64,000 nucleotides of DNA from contig NZ_RPFW01000002.1 in NCBI RefSeq assembly GCF_007827045.1, positions 744,001-808,000 on the forward strand. The letters are read 5' to 3'. The position numbers and the translations under genes are program-made. The notes beneath the pieces were generated by a model. That model was not told the origin of the DNA. It saw nothing but the letters and a program-made list of their open reading frames with translations, and ran no database searches. This stretch comes from Trebonia kvetii (GTDB lineage: Bacteria; Actinomycetota; Actinomycetes; Streptosporangiales; Streptosporangiaceae). Positions 18,301 to 25,631 of this stretch are shown piece by piece (within the stretch, counting starts at the first letter, position 1; every line of letters starts with the position of its first letter).

Positions 18301-18967
18301 GATCGTCGGCGGCGACGGCTGGGCCTACGACATCGGGGCTGGCGGGCTCGACCACGTGCTGGCGACCGGCAGGGACGTGAATGTGCTCGTGCTGGACACC
18401 GAGGTGTACTCCAACACCGGCGGGCAGGCGTCGAAGGCGACGCCGCTCGGCGCGGTCGCCAAGTTCGCCGCGGCCGGCAAGCGGGTACCCAAGAAGGACC
18501 TGGCGTTGCAGGCGATCGCCTACGGCAGCGTGTACGTGGCGCGGGTGGCGATGGGCGCCGACCCGCAGCAGACGCTGCGCGCGCTGCGCGAGGCCGAGGC
18601 GTATGACGGGCCGTCGCTGGTGATCGCCTACAGCCACTGCATCGCGCACGGCATCGAGAAGGACGGGCAGCTGCTGCGCAACGGCATGGACCAGCAGTAC
18701 CGCGCGGTGGCCAGCGGCTACTGGCCGCTGGTCCGCTACGACCCGGTCACCCGGGCGTTCCTGCTCGACTCGCCGCGGCCCCGGCTGCCGCTTTCCGCCT
18801 ACACCGGGCAGGAGCTGCGTTTCCGGATCCTGGAAAGGACCGATCCGGAGACGGCGGCCCGGCTCGCCGAGCTCGCACAGCAGGAAGTACACCAGCGCTG
18901 GACAACCTACGAGGAGATGGCCGCACGGGGCCCGGAGCGGTTCCCCGCGGCGGAGGGGAGCACGTGA
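15332..18967 (+). CDS. nifJ: Pyruvate:ferredoxin (flavodoxin) oxidoreductase
   Basis: 1211 residues, the single-chain NifJ form. It oxidises pyruvate and CoA to acetyl-CoA and CO2 and reduces ferredoxin. Order: pyruvate-binding PYR domain (YPITPSSAMAELADEW at about 24), CoA domain, gamma domain, ferredoxin domain with CIQCGNCSFVCPHSVIR (about 692) and CTGCGLCVEACPVP (about 749), proximal-cluster cysteines CAGCGETPYVR (about 841), and the TPP motif GGDGWAYDIGAGGLDHVLA (about 992) with YSNTGGQASKATPLG. All cluster ligands appear present. An oxygen-labile enzyme in this position argues for anaerobic operation. Start ATG 15332 has GAGGAGGG before it and overlaps the previous stop. Confidence 0.95.
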   Translation: MTRVTIDGNEAAASAAYRLNDVCCIYPITPSSAMAELADEWSSKGRVNIWGGVPTVVEMQSEGGAAGALHGALQGGSLTTTFTASQGLLLMIPNMYKIAGELTPAVFQVAARSLAAQGLSIFGDHSDVMAVRQTGFALLCSGSVQEAHDLAVVAQAASLATRVPFVHFFDGFRTSHELNECELLSDDELRALVPYELVRAHRLRAMNPEHPVVRGTAQNPDVYFQARETVNPFYAAVPGAVASAMSALASLTGRRYHLASYHGHPEAERVIVIMGSGAETAAATAGYLAARGERVGVVQVRLFRPFPVTELLAALPPTAERIAVLDRTKEPGSLGEPLFLDVLATLAEAAAADGGRLMPLVAGGRYGLASKEFTPGMVAGVFAELAHPAPRPRFTIGINDDVSGSSLPYDDLDIEDPATTRAVFFGLGSDGTVSANKNSIKILGDAGLHAQGYFVYDSKKSGSETVSHLRFGPAPISAPYLIRRAGFVGVHQARLIGRDEVLDRAAPGAVVLLNTPVPPDAVWDSLPGSARSQIEAKKLTLYAIDARAVAREAGLGGRVNTVLQTCFFAISGVLPADEAIPAIKSAIAKSYGKRGPEIVARNNAAVDAAVAGLHRVEVPPAGEMPAEAPPARSPVFLGAPEFVRTVTAAMLAGRGDELPVSALPVDGTYPPGTSRYEKRNISDLVAVWDPETCIQCGNCSFVCPHSVIRSTFYPDGLLDGAPDGFKSAPLDSRGLPDSAFTLQIYAEDCTGCGLCVEACPVPLRGAVPAPPAGPAAASSPDTGAGAAAPRKAINLEPYDRDTVRRDVAFFETLPLADRSRVDFGTVRGAQFLQPLFEFSGACAGCGETPYVRLLSQLFGDRLLVANATGCSSIYGGNLPTTPWTTNRDGRGPAWSNSLFEDNAEFGLGFRLAADQQLALARARLAELRDAVGAELADEILAAPQRRESEYAAQRARVTELTRRLAAMDAANPSVRDLLSVVDHLVRRSVWIVGGDGWAYDIGAGGLDHVLATGRDVNVLVLDTEVYSNTGGQASKATPLGAVAKFAAAGKRVPKKDLALQAIAYGSVYVARVAMGADPQQTLRALREAEAYDGPSLVIAYSHCIAHGIEKDGQLLRNGMDQQYRAVASGYWPLVRYDPVTRAFLLDSPRPRLPLSAYTGQELRFRILERTDPETAARLAELAQQEVHQRWTTYEEMAARGPERFPAAEGST

Positions 18968-19983
18968 TGGACCTGAGCACCAAGTACCTCGGCCTGGACC
19001 TGCGCAACCCGCTTATCGCGTCGGCGGGGCCGCTGACGTCGAGCGCCGACGGCGTGCGACGGCTCGCCGAGGCCGGCGTCGGCGCGGTTGTGCTGCCGTC
19101 GCTGTTCGAAGAGCAGCTCACGCAGGAGGCGAACCGGGACTCGTGGCTGGCCGCGGGCGGCGCGGACTCCTTTCCCGAGGCGCTCAGCTACCGCCCCGGT
19201 GCTGCGTACGAGGCCTGGCCGCACCGGTACCTGCACCTGATCTCCCAGGCCCGGGCGGCCGCGGGTCCCGGCGTGCCGGTGATCGCGTCACTGAACGGCG
19301 TCTCGCCTGGCGGCTGGACGAACTACGCGACGGCCATGGAGGACGCGGGGGCCGCCGCGGTCGAGCTGAACATCTACTACCTGCCCGGCGACCCGCTGAT
19401 CCCGGCAAGGGACGCCGAGCAGCGGTACACCGAGATCCTCCTCGCGGTCAAGGCCGCGGTGCGTATCCCGGTGGCGGTCAAGATCGGGCCGTACTTCAGC
19501 TCTCCCGGCGAGATGGCGGCCGTGCTCGACCGGGCCGGCGCGGACGGGCTGGTGCTGTTCAACCGGTTCCTCCAGACGGACATTGACCCTGAGACGTTCA
19601 CGGTCTCCAGGGGGTTCCGGCTCTCCTCGCCTGGCGAGGCGTCCCTCCCACGCACCTGGATCCGGCTGCTGCACGGGAAGGTGCGCTGCTCGCTTGCGGC
19701 GACGACCGGGGTGGAGAACTGGGCGGACGTCGCGGCGTACCTGCTGGCGGGCGCGGACGCGGTGATGACCACCTCCGCGCTGCTGCGGCACGGCCCCGCT
19801 TACGCCGCCGTGCTAGTCGGCGGGCTGGCCAGCTGGATGCAGCGCAAGGGCTTCGTCACCGTGGCCGGGCTGCGTGGGCTGATGTCCGACGAGGCCAACC
19901 TCACGGCGCCGGGACGGGGCGGGTACCTGTCAGCGATCGAGCAGGCGACGCACGCGTTCGGCGCCCCAGGAGCGCTCGCGTGA
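18967..19983 (+). CDS. Dihydroorotate-dehydrogenase-like (PreA/PyrD-type) flavoprotein
   Basis: 338 residues, FMN-binding TIM barrel. It begins with STKYLGLDLRNPLIASAGPLT and has VIASLNGVSPGGWTNYA, VAVKIGPYFSS, GLVLFNRFLQTDIDPE and a C-terminal glycine phosphate loop (VENWADVAAYLLAGADAVM). Such paralogues often sit beside PFOR genes and are annotated as dihydroorotate dehydrogenase, but a housekeeping pyrimidine role is unlikely here; the substrate is unknown. Start ATG 18967 overlaps the PFOR stop by one base; GTG 18964 is an alternative. Confidence 0.85.
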   Translation: MDLSTKYLGLDLRNPLIASAGPLTSSADGVRRLAEAGVGAVVLPSLFEEQLTQEANRDSWLAAGGADSFPEALSYRPGAAYEAWPHRYLHLISQARAAAGPGVPVIASLNGVSPGGWTNYATAMEDAGAAAVELNIYYLPGDPLIPARDAEQRYTEILLAVKAAVRIPVAVKIGPYFSSPGEMAAVLDRAGADGLVLFNRFLQTDIDPETFTVSRGFRLSSPGEASLPRTWIRLLHGKVRCSLAATTGVENWADVAAYLLAGADAVMTTSALLRHGPAYAAVLVGGLASWMQRKGFVTVAGLRGLMSDEANLTAPGRGGYLSAIEQATHAFGAPGALA

Positions 19984-21101
19984 GCGCCGTGACCGGTCCG
20001 GCGACTCCGGCAGTGCTGCGCCGCGACCAGCTCGACGGGCTGCTCGACGCCATCAGGCGCCGCGGGTTCCGGCTGGTCGGGCCCGTACTCAAGGACGGGG
20101 CCATCATCTACGGCGACATCTCGTCGGCGGCCGACCTGCCGGCCGGGTGGACCGACGAGCAGGACGCGGCCACGTACCGGGTGCGGCGCCGGGACGACCA
20201 GGCGCTGTTCGGTTACAACGTCGGGCCGCAGTCGTGGAAGAAGTACCTGTTCCCCGCCGTTGCCAGGCTGGGAGGTCCTGACACGGCCGATGCGGCAGAG
20301 CCGGAGCGCTACGCGTTTATCGGCGTCCGGGCGTGCGAGCTGCGGGCGATCGCGATCCAGGACAGGGTCTTCACCGGCGGCCGGCATCCCGACCCGGGCT
20401 ACGCGGCGAACCGCGAGGGGGCATTCCTCGTCGCGGTCAACTGCGGACAGGCCGCCAAGACCTGCTTCTGCACGTCGATGTCGGCGGGGCCGAAGGCGGA
20501 GGCGGGCTTCGATCTCGCGCTGACCGAGCTGCTCGACTCCGGTGGTCACCGGTTCCTGGTGGAGGCCGGGACCGCGCGCGGCGCCGAGGTGCTCGCCGAG
20601 GCCGGGGCGGCGCCCGCCCCGACGGCCGACGTCACCGCGGCGGACGCGGTCAGCGAGCGCACCGCCGCCGCCATGGAGCGGAGCATGCCCGCGATTGACC
20701 TGCGGGACCTGCTGTACGACAACCTGGAGCACCCGCGCTGGGACGACGTGGCGGGACGCTGCCTGGCCTGCGGGAACTGCACAATGGTGTGCCCGACGTG
20801 CTTCTGCTTCAGCGTCGAGGAGGTCACCGACCTGACGGGAGCGGGGGGGGCGGGCGGGACTGAAGCCGAGCGGCAGCGGTCGTGGGACTCGTGCTTCACG
20901 CTCGACCACTCCTACCTGCACGGCGGCCCGGTGCGGACCTCGACCAAGTCCAGGTACCGCCAGTGGATGACGCACAAGCTGGCTACCTGGCAGGACCAGT
21001 TCGGCACCTCCGGGTGCGTGGGGTGCGGGCGCTGCATCGCGTGGTGCCCGGTGGGGATCGACATCACCGAGGAGGTCGGCGCAATTGCAGCAGACGATTG
21101 A
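19980..21101 (+). CDS. hydB: Group 3b [NiFe] hydrogenase (sulfhydrogenase) beta subunit, Fe-S protein
   Basis: 373 residues, related to AsrA and to HydB of archaeal sulfhydrogenases. It has a dicluster of [4Fe-4S] ligands: CLACGNCTMVCPTCFCF (about 260) and CVGCGRCIAWCPVGIDITEE (about 345), with more cysteines in KTCFCTSM (about 160). It should carry electrons between the NAD(P)-binding gamma subunit and the catalytic delta-alpha dimer. Start GTG 19980 overlaps the previous stop (GTGA). M. smegmatis Hyh, also group 3b, is induced under hypoxia through DosR. Confidence 0.88.
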   Translation: MSAVTGPATPAVLRRDQLDGLLDAIRRRGFRLVGPVLKDGAIIYGDISSAADLPAGWTDEQDAATYRVRRRDDQALFGYNVGPQSWKKYLFPAVARLGGPDTADAAEPERYAFIGVRACELRAIAIQDRVFTGGRHPDPGYAANREGAFLVAVNCGQAAKTCFCTSMSAGPKAEAGFDLALTELLDSGGHRFLVEAGTARGAEVLAEAGAAPAPTADVTAADAVSERTAAAMERSMPAIDLRDLLYDNLEHPRWDDVAGRCLACGNCTMVCPTCFCFSVEEVTDLTGAGGAGGTEAERQRSWDSCFTLDHSYLHGGPVRTSTKSRYRQWMTHKLATWQDQFGTSGCVGCGRCIAWCPVGIDITEEVGAIAADD

Positions 21102-21552
21102 GCACGTGCTTGGCCGCCACGGGTTCTTCGACGGGATGGACCAGGAGTACCTGGCGCTGATCGCCGGGTGCGCAAGCAACGTGGTGTTCAGCGACGGCGC
21201 GTTCCTGTTCCGCGGCGGGGACCCGGCGGAGACGTTCTACCTGGTGCGGGAGGGCGCGATCGCGCTGGAGATCGCGGCGGCCGGCCGGGTTCTCACCGTG
21301 CAGACCGTCGGCGCGGGTGAAATGGCCGGCTTCTCCTGGCTGATCGGACCGCACCTCTGGCAGTTCGACGGGCGGGCCGTCGGGCGGGTGCACGCCGTCG
21401 AGCTGGACGGCACGTGCCTGCGGGCCAAATGCGACGCCGACCCGCGGCTCGGCTACGACCTCATGCAGCGCTTCGCGAGGCTGGCAACGCGGCGGCTGCA
21501 GGCCACCCGGCTGCAACTGATGGACGTGTACGGCCATGCGCACGCTGGCTAA
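21085..21552 (+). CDS. Cyclic-nucleotide-binding domain protein inside the hydrogenase operon
   Basis: 155 residues, one Crp-type cNMP-binding domain (FYLVREGAIALEIAAAG, GEMAGFSWLIGPHLWQF) with a short C-terminal helix and no DNA-binding domain. Paralogue of the protein at the window start. Translation from TTG 21085 is supported by a strong ribosome site GAGGAGGT (21069-21076) with 8-bp spacing, although it overlaps the hydB end by 17 bp. The downstream gene overlaps its end by 17 bp too, so it is tightly coupled to hydrogenase synthesis. A ligand-gated regulator of the enzyme is possible but speculative. Confidence 0.82.
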   Translation: MQQTIEHVLGRHGFFDGMDQEYLALIAGCASNVVFSDGAFLFRGGDPAETFYLVREGAIALEIAAAGRVLTVQTVGAGEMAGFSWLIGPHLWQFDGRAVGRVHAVELDGTCLRAKCDADPRLGYDLMQRFARLATRRLQATRLQLMDVYGHAHAG

Positions 21553-22381
21553 CGCGACGGCGGACCGCCCGTGGACCGAATCGCCGCCCTGGCGGGTGAC
21601 CGCGAGCCGGGCGGAGTCGCACGACACGGTGACGCTCGAGCTCGAGCCGCCCGAGCCGTTTGGCTTCGAGCCCGGCCAGTTCAACATGCTGCGGGTGCCC
21701 GGCATCGGCGAGGTGCCGATCTCGATCAGCGGTGACCCGTCGCGGCCCGGCCCCGTGCTGCACACCATCCGCGACGTCGGGGCGGTCACTCACGCGCTGT
21801 GCACCCTCCGGCCGGGCCAGCGGGTCGGGGTGCGCGGCCCGTACGGCACCAGCTGGCCGGTGCGGGCGGCCGAGGGCGGCGACGTGGTGATCGTGGCGGG
21901 CGGCATCGGGCTGCCGCCGCTGCGTCCCGCCATCTACCACGTGCTCGCGCACCGGGAATCGTATGGCCGCCTGGTCCTGCTTTACGGCGCGCGCACCCCG
22001 GCCGACCTGCTGTTCACCGGCGAGCTTGACACCTGGCGGACCAGGCCGGGCGTGACAGTCGAGGTCACCGTGGATACCGCGGGCCGCGACTGGCACGGCA
22101 ACGTCGGGGTGGTGCCCGACCTCGTCGCGAAGGCGGCGTTCGACCCGGGGTCAGCGGTCACGTTCACCGTGGGCCCGGAGATCATGATGCGGTTCGCGGT
22201 GCGTGCACTGCTCGCGGCGGGCGTCACCGATGACCGGGTGTTCCTATCCATGGAGCGTGACATGCAGTGCGCGGCGGCGCTGTGCGGGCACTGCCAGCTC
22301 GGGCCGTTCCTGCTCTGCCGTGACGGGCCGGTGCTCGGCTACCGGCCGCTGGCCCGCTGGATGTCGGTGAGGGAGCTGTGA
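21536..22381 (+). CDS. hydG: Group 3b hydrogenase gamma subunit, FAD/NAD(P)-binding
   Basis: 281 residues of ferredoxin-NADP reductase type: FAD domain with [25 protein letters not shown](P) domain with [14 protein letters not shown] (about 120), and a C-terminal [2Fe-2S] site with [14 protein letters not shown] and a further Cys in LLCRDG. It exchanges electrons with NAD(P)H, making the complex an NAD(P)-linked hydrogenase. Start ATG 21536 overlaps the upstream gene; the stop overlaps the small-subunit start. Confidence 0.9.
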   Translation: MRTLANATADRPWTESPPWRVTASRAESHDTVTLELEPPEPFGFEPGQFNMLRVPGIGEVPISISGDPSRPGPVLHTIRDVGAVTHALCTLRPGQRVGVRGPYGTSWPVRAAEGGDVVIVAGGIGLPPLRPAIYHVLAHRESYGRLVLLYGARTPADLLFTGELDTWRTRPGVTVEVTVDTAGRDWHGNVGVVPDLVAKAAFDPGSAVTFTVGPEIMMRFAVRALLAAGVTDDRVFLSMERDMQCAAALCGHCQLGPFLLCRDGPVLGYRPLARWMSVREL

Positions 22382-23184
22382 TGAGTGACCCAGAAGGTAC
22401 CCGGCCTGCTGACTCCGGCAAGCCGACTCTCGCGGTGTGGAAGTTTGCCTCCTGCGACGGCTGCCAGCTCACCCTGCTCAACTGCGAGGACGAGCTGCTC
22501 GCGCTGACCGACGCGATCCAGATCGCCAACTTCACCGAGGCGTCCCGCGAGGTGGTGGCCGGACCGTACGACCTGTCCCTGGTCGAGGGATCGATCACCA
22601 CGCCGCACGACGCCGAGCGCATCCGCGAGGTCCGGCAGGCGTCCCGGTTCCTCGTCACCATCGGCGCGTGCGCCACCTCCGGCGGCATCCAGGCGCTGCG
22701 CAATTTCTCCGCCGACCTCGCGCCGCTGGTGTACGCGACGCCCTCGTACATCGAGACGCTGCGCACGTCCACGGCGATCGCCGACCACGTGCGCGTCGAC
22801 TTCGAGCTGCGCGGCTGCCCCATCGACCGCCGCCAGCTGCTCGAGGTGATCTCGGCGTACCTGCTCGGCCGCAAGCCGCGGATCCGCGGGCACAGCGTGT
22901 GCATCGAGTGCAAGCGCGCCGGGCACACGTGCGTGATGGTGGCGCACGGGACACCCTGCCTCGGCCCGGTGACGCAGGCCGGCTGCGGCGCGCTTTGCCC
23001 GTCCTTCGCCCGGGGCTGCTACGGCTGCTTCGGGCCGATGGAGACGCCGAACACCGCGGCGCTTTCCGCCCGCTGGCAGGAGCTCGGCGCGAGCGAGGGC
23101 GACCTGGTCCGCGCGTTCCGCGCGTTCAACGCCGGCGCTGAGCCGTTCCGCAAGGAGGCCGAGGCCCATGACACACCACATTAA
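22381..23184 (+). CDS. hydD: Group 3b hydrogenase small (delta) subunit
   Basis: 267 residues. N-terminal proximal-cluster motif [16 protein letters not shown] (about 21-36), GACATSGG (about 100), [17 protein letters not shown] (about 142) and later cysteines ([35 protein letters not shown]) for the medial and distal clusters. No Tat signal peptide, so the enzyme is cytoplasmic, as expected for group 3. Start ATG 22381 overlaps the hydG stop (TGATG). It overlaps the large-subunit gene by 17 bp. Confidence 0.93.
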   Translation: MSDPEGTRPADSGKPTLAVWKFASCDGCQLTLLNCEDELLALTDAIQIANFTEASREVVAGPYDLSLVEGSITTPHDAERIREVRQASRFLVTIGACATSGGIQALRNFSADLAPLVYATPSYIETLRTSTAIADHVRVDFELRGCPIDRRQLLEVISAYLLGRKPRIRGHSVCIECKRAGHTCVMVAHGTPCLGPVTQAGCGALCPSFARGCYGCFGPMETPNTAALSARWQELGASEGDLVRAFRAFNAGAEPFRKEAEAHDTPH

Positions 23185-24460
23185 GGTGCCCGCGCTCGCC
23201 AGGGTCGAGGGCGAGGGCGGCCTGGAGATCGTGACGGCGGACGGCCAGGTCACCGAGGTCAGGCTGGATATCTTCGAGCCGCCACGGTTCTTCGAAGGCC
23301 TGCTGCGCGGCCGGCAGTACACCGAGCCGCCTGACATCACCGCGCGCATCTGCGGTATCTGCCCGGTCGCCTACCAGATGAGCGCGTGCCGGGCCATCGA
23401 GGACGCCTGCGGCGTCACCGTGCCCGAGCCGGTGAACGCGCTGCGCCGGCTGCTGTACTGCGGCGAGTGGATAGAAAGCCACGTACTGCACATCTACCTG
23501 CTGCACGCGCCCGACTTCCTCGGTTACGAGAGCGGCATCCACCTGGCCCGCGATCATCCGGAGATCGTGCAGCGGGGGCTGCGGATGAAGAAGGCGGGCA
23601 ACCGGCTGCTTGAGGTGATCGGCGGGCGCTCGGTGCACCCGGTCAACGTCCGGGTCGGCGGCTTCTACCGCGCACCGGACGCATCCGACCTGCGCGGGCT
23701 CGCCGGTGAGCTGGAGTGGGCGCGACAGGCGGCGCTGGACACGGTCGCCTGGGTGTCGGCGTTCGACTTCCCGGATTTCAGCCGCGACTACGAGTACGTC
23801 TCGCTGCGCGACGGAGCCGGGTACCCGATCATGGGCGACCGGATCGTTTCAAGCCGCGGCCTGGACATCCCGGCCCGCGACTATGACAGCAACTTCACCG
23901 AGTTTCAGGTGCCGCACTCCACGGCGCTGCATTCGGTGCTTGACGGTAACCGCACCTACCTGACCGGGCCGCTGGCCAGGTACCGGATGAACTCCGCGCT
24001 CCTGCCCGAGGCGGCGGCCTCCGCCGCGCGCGCCGCTGGCCTGGACGGTACGTGCGACAACCCGTTCCGCAGCATCATCGTCCGCGCCGTGGAGCTGGTG
24101 TTCGCCTGCGATGAAGCTCTGCGCCTTATCGAGGACTATGAGCCGCCAGAACCGCCGTCCATCGAAGTGCCGGCCGCCGCGGCGACCGGATACGGCTGCA
24201 CCGAGGCGCCGCGCGGGATGCTCTACCACCGGTACCGCATCGCCGCCGACGGGACCATCGCCGACGCGAAGATCGTCCCGCCGACCTCGCAGAACCTGCG
24301 GGTCATCGAGGCCGACCTGCGCGAGTTCGCAGGCCCGCGGCTCGGCATGCCGCGTGACGAGCTGACCTTGCAGTGCGAGCAGGCCGTGCGCAGCCATGAC
24401 CCGTGCATCTCCTGCGCGGCCCACTTCCTCGACCTGCGGGTAGTGAACCGGACAGGCTGA
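23168..24460 (+). CDS. hydA: Group 3b hydrogenase large (alpha) subunit, catalytic
   Basis: 430 residues. The two pairs of Ni-Fe cysteine ligands are present in L1 ([19 protein letters not shown], about 57) and L2 ([17 protein letters not shown], about 409), both in the group 3b pattern. Twelve residues follow the L2 histidine-phenylalanine, so C-terminal processing after the histidine by an endopeptidase is possible; a candidate protease gene is at 35761-36210. The enzyme would produce H2 from NADPH or reduced ferredoxin, or take H2 up. Archaeal relatives also reduce sulfur. It is the last gene of the 10.8-kb operon. Confidence 0.94.
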   Translation: MTHHIKVPALARVEGEGGLEIVTADGQVTEVRLDIFEPPRFFEGLLRGRQYTEPPDITARICGICPVAYQMSACRAIEDACGVTVPEPVNALRRLLYCGEWIESHVLHIYLLHAPDFLGYESGIHLARDHPEIVQRGLRMKKAGNRLLEVIGGRSVHPVNVRVGGFYRAPDASDLRGLAGELEWARQAALDTVAWVSAFDFPDFSRDYEYVSLRDGAGYPIMGDRIVSSRGLDIPARDYDSNFTEFQVPHSTALHSVLDGNRTYLTGPLARYRMNSALLPEAAASAARAAGLDGTCDNPFRSIIVRAVELVFACDEALRLIEDYEPPEPPSIEVPAAAATGYGCTEAPRGMLYHRYRIAADGTIADAKIVPPTSQNLRVIEADLREFAGPRLGMPRDELTLQCEQAVRSHDPCISCAAHFLDLRVVNRTG

Positions 24461-24518
24461 ACTATCCGCGTCGGGCACTGAACGACCGGGCTGGCCTTCG
24501 CGGTGGCAGGCTGGAGGC

Positions 24519-24899
24519 ATGCACGCAGCGCAGTTCATCCTTTACGTCGCTGACCAGGCCAGGGCCAGGGACTTCTACCGTTACGTCCTGGCCGCCGAGC
24601 CGACGCTTGACGTACCGGGCATGACCGAGTTCGAACTGGGCGGGGCAACGCTGGGGCTCATGCCCGGCGCTGACATGGAGGCGCTCCTGGACGGCCAGGT
24701 CCGCGCGGGCGTCGGCCAGAGATGCGAGCTCTACCTCCGCCGCGGCGATGCCGCGGCCGCCCTAGGCCGCGCAGTGGACGGCGGCGGCAGGCTGCTCGAT
24801 GACCTGCGGGACCGGACGTGGGGCGAGCGCGTCGGCTACGTGCTGGACCCTGACGATCACGTATTGGCCCTGGCGCAGGCAGCCGGGACGGCGGACTAG
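24519..24899 (+). CDS. VOC-family (glyoxalase/dioxygenase-like) protein
   Basis: 126 residues with paired beta-alpha-beta modules (AAQFILYVADQARARDFYRYVL at the start, GYVLDPDDHVLALAQ at the end). VOC proteins bind metals and act as glyoxalases, dioxygenases or resistance proteins; nothing here fixes the substrate. It follows the hydrogenase operon by 58 bp on the same strand and could be read through. Confidence 0.75.
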   Translation: MHAAQFILYVADQARARDFYRYVLAAEPTLDVPGMTEFELGGATLGLMPGADMEALLDGQVRAGVGQRCELYLRRGDAAAALGRAVDGGGRLLDDLRDRTWGERVGYVLDPDDHVLALAQAAGTAD

Positions 24900-25045
24900 G
24901 GACGCTGACCGATCCGCCGCCGTCACCGCGCCGCCTAGCGCGTGAGAGGACTGCCAAGAGGACCAACAGCACTTGAGGTGGCCTCACCGGAACGGGGACG
25001 ATGTTCGGGTAGTGAAATTCGCGGTAGGCCAAGGAGGAACCCGGG

Positions 25046-25312
25046 ATGACCGCGGCGACTGAGGCAATGAATGCGCTGGTGCCCGACGGTCCAGAGCCCC
25101 CTGATCCCGATCCCATTCGGAACGCGCGGCCGGGACCGAGCGACACCCTGATCATCGACGGCGCCGGGATGGCCGGACTGCCCCTGCTCGGCACGATCGT
25201 CGCCGTATGCGGCGACGACGGGGCACCGCCGTACCTGGTGCGCTGGACCGCGGGTGACTACGAATCCCTGGTGTTCCCTGGCGCAGGCGCCCGCATCGAA
25301 AAGCACCGCTGA
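25046..25312 (+). CDS. DUF1918-containing small protein
   Basis: 88 residues. The C-terminal half follows the DUF1918 pattern (GTIVAVCGDDGAPPYLVRWTAGDYESLVFPG), a short SH3-like barrel common in actinobacteria; function unknown. About 30 extra N-terminal proline/acidic residues precede it. Ribosome site AAGGAGGA lies 10 bp before ATG 25046. Confidence 0.7.
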   Translation: MTAATEAMNALVPDGPEPPDPDPIRNARPGPSDTLIIDGAGMAGLPLLGTIVAVCGDDGAPPYLVRWTAGDYESLVFPGAGARIEKHR

Positions 25313-25631
25313 CCGCCGCGGCGGATGCCGGCCGCCATGCCTGCCCAGGACGAGTCAACGGCAACATGATCACTCGGAACGGGTGCGCGGTCCCCCGGTC
25401 ACGTCACGGGCTCGCCGGTCGCCAACTGCCTTGATTGCCGCCGCCTGGGCCCGGGCCCGACCGAGTGTCAGCCACGCGCACGGACCTTCGGCCCTGCCAG
25501 CGGCGCAGGTTCGCTGCGAGGCTTGTGAACGGCTGATGCAGGCCGGCAAGCCGGAGGCCGGCGAAGCGGCCGGGAGATCATCCGCACGGTAAGGCCCAGC
25601 CAGGCCTTCACTGACAGAGGAGTCCGATGAC
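25313..25631. other. 319-bp intergenic region with one DosR-like box
   Basis: No convincing gene. A DosR-like box lies at 25481-25495. A short in-frame stretch ending at 25592 encodes VRCEACERLMQAG with a CxxC pair but has no clear start or ribosome site. The rest shows nothing I can name; it is probably promoter and leader of the acyl-CoA synthetase gene. Confidence 0.5.
25481..25495 (+). promoter_or_regulatory. DosR-like box upstream of the GNAT/acyl-CoA synthetase gene
   Basis: CGGACCTTCGGCCCT, one base from the window consensus, 136 bp before the start codon at 25632. Confidence 0.65.

Noticed and set aside
17663..18892. 409-codon open frame on the minus strand
   Set aside because: Shadow of the PFOR gene, whose cofactor motifs are all intact on the other strand.
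25508..25592. Possible CxxC micropeptide
   Set aside because: No start with a ribosome site and no conservation that I can judge.
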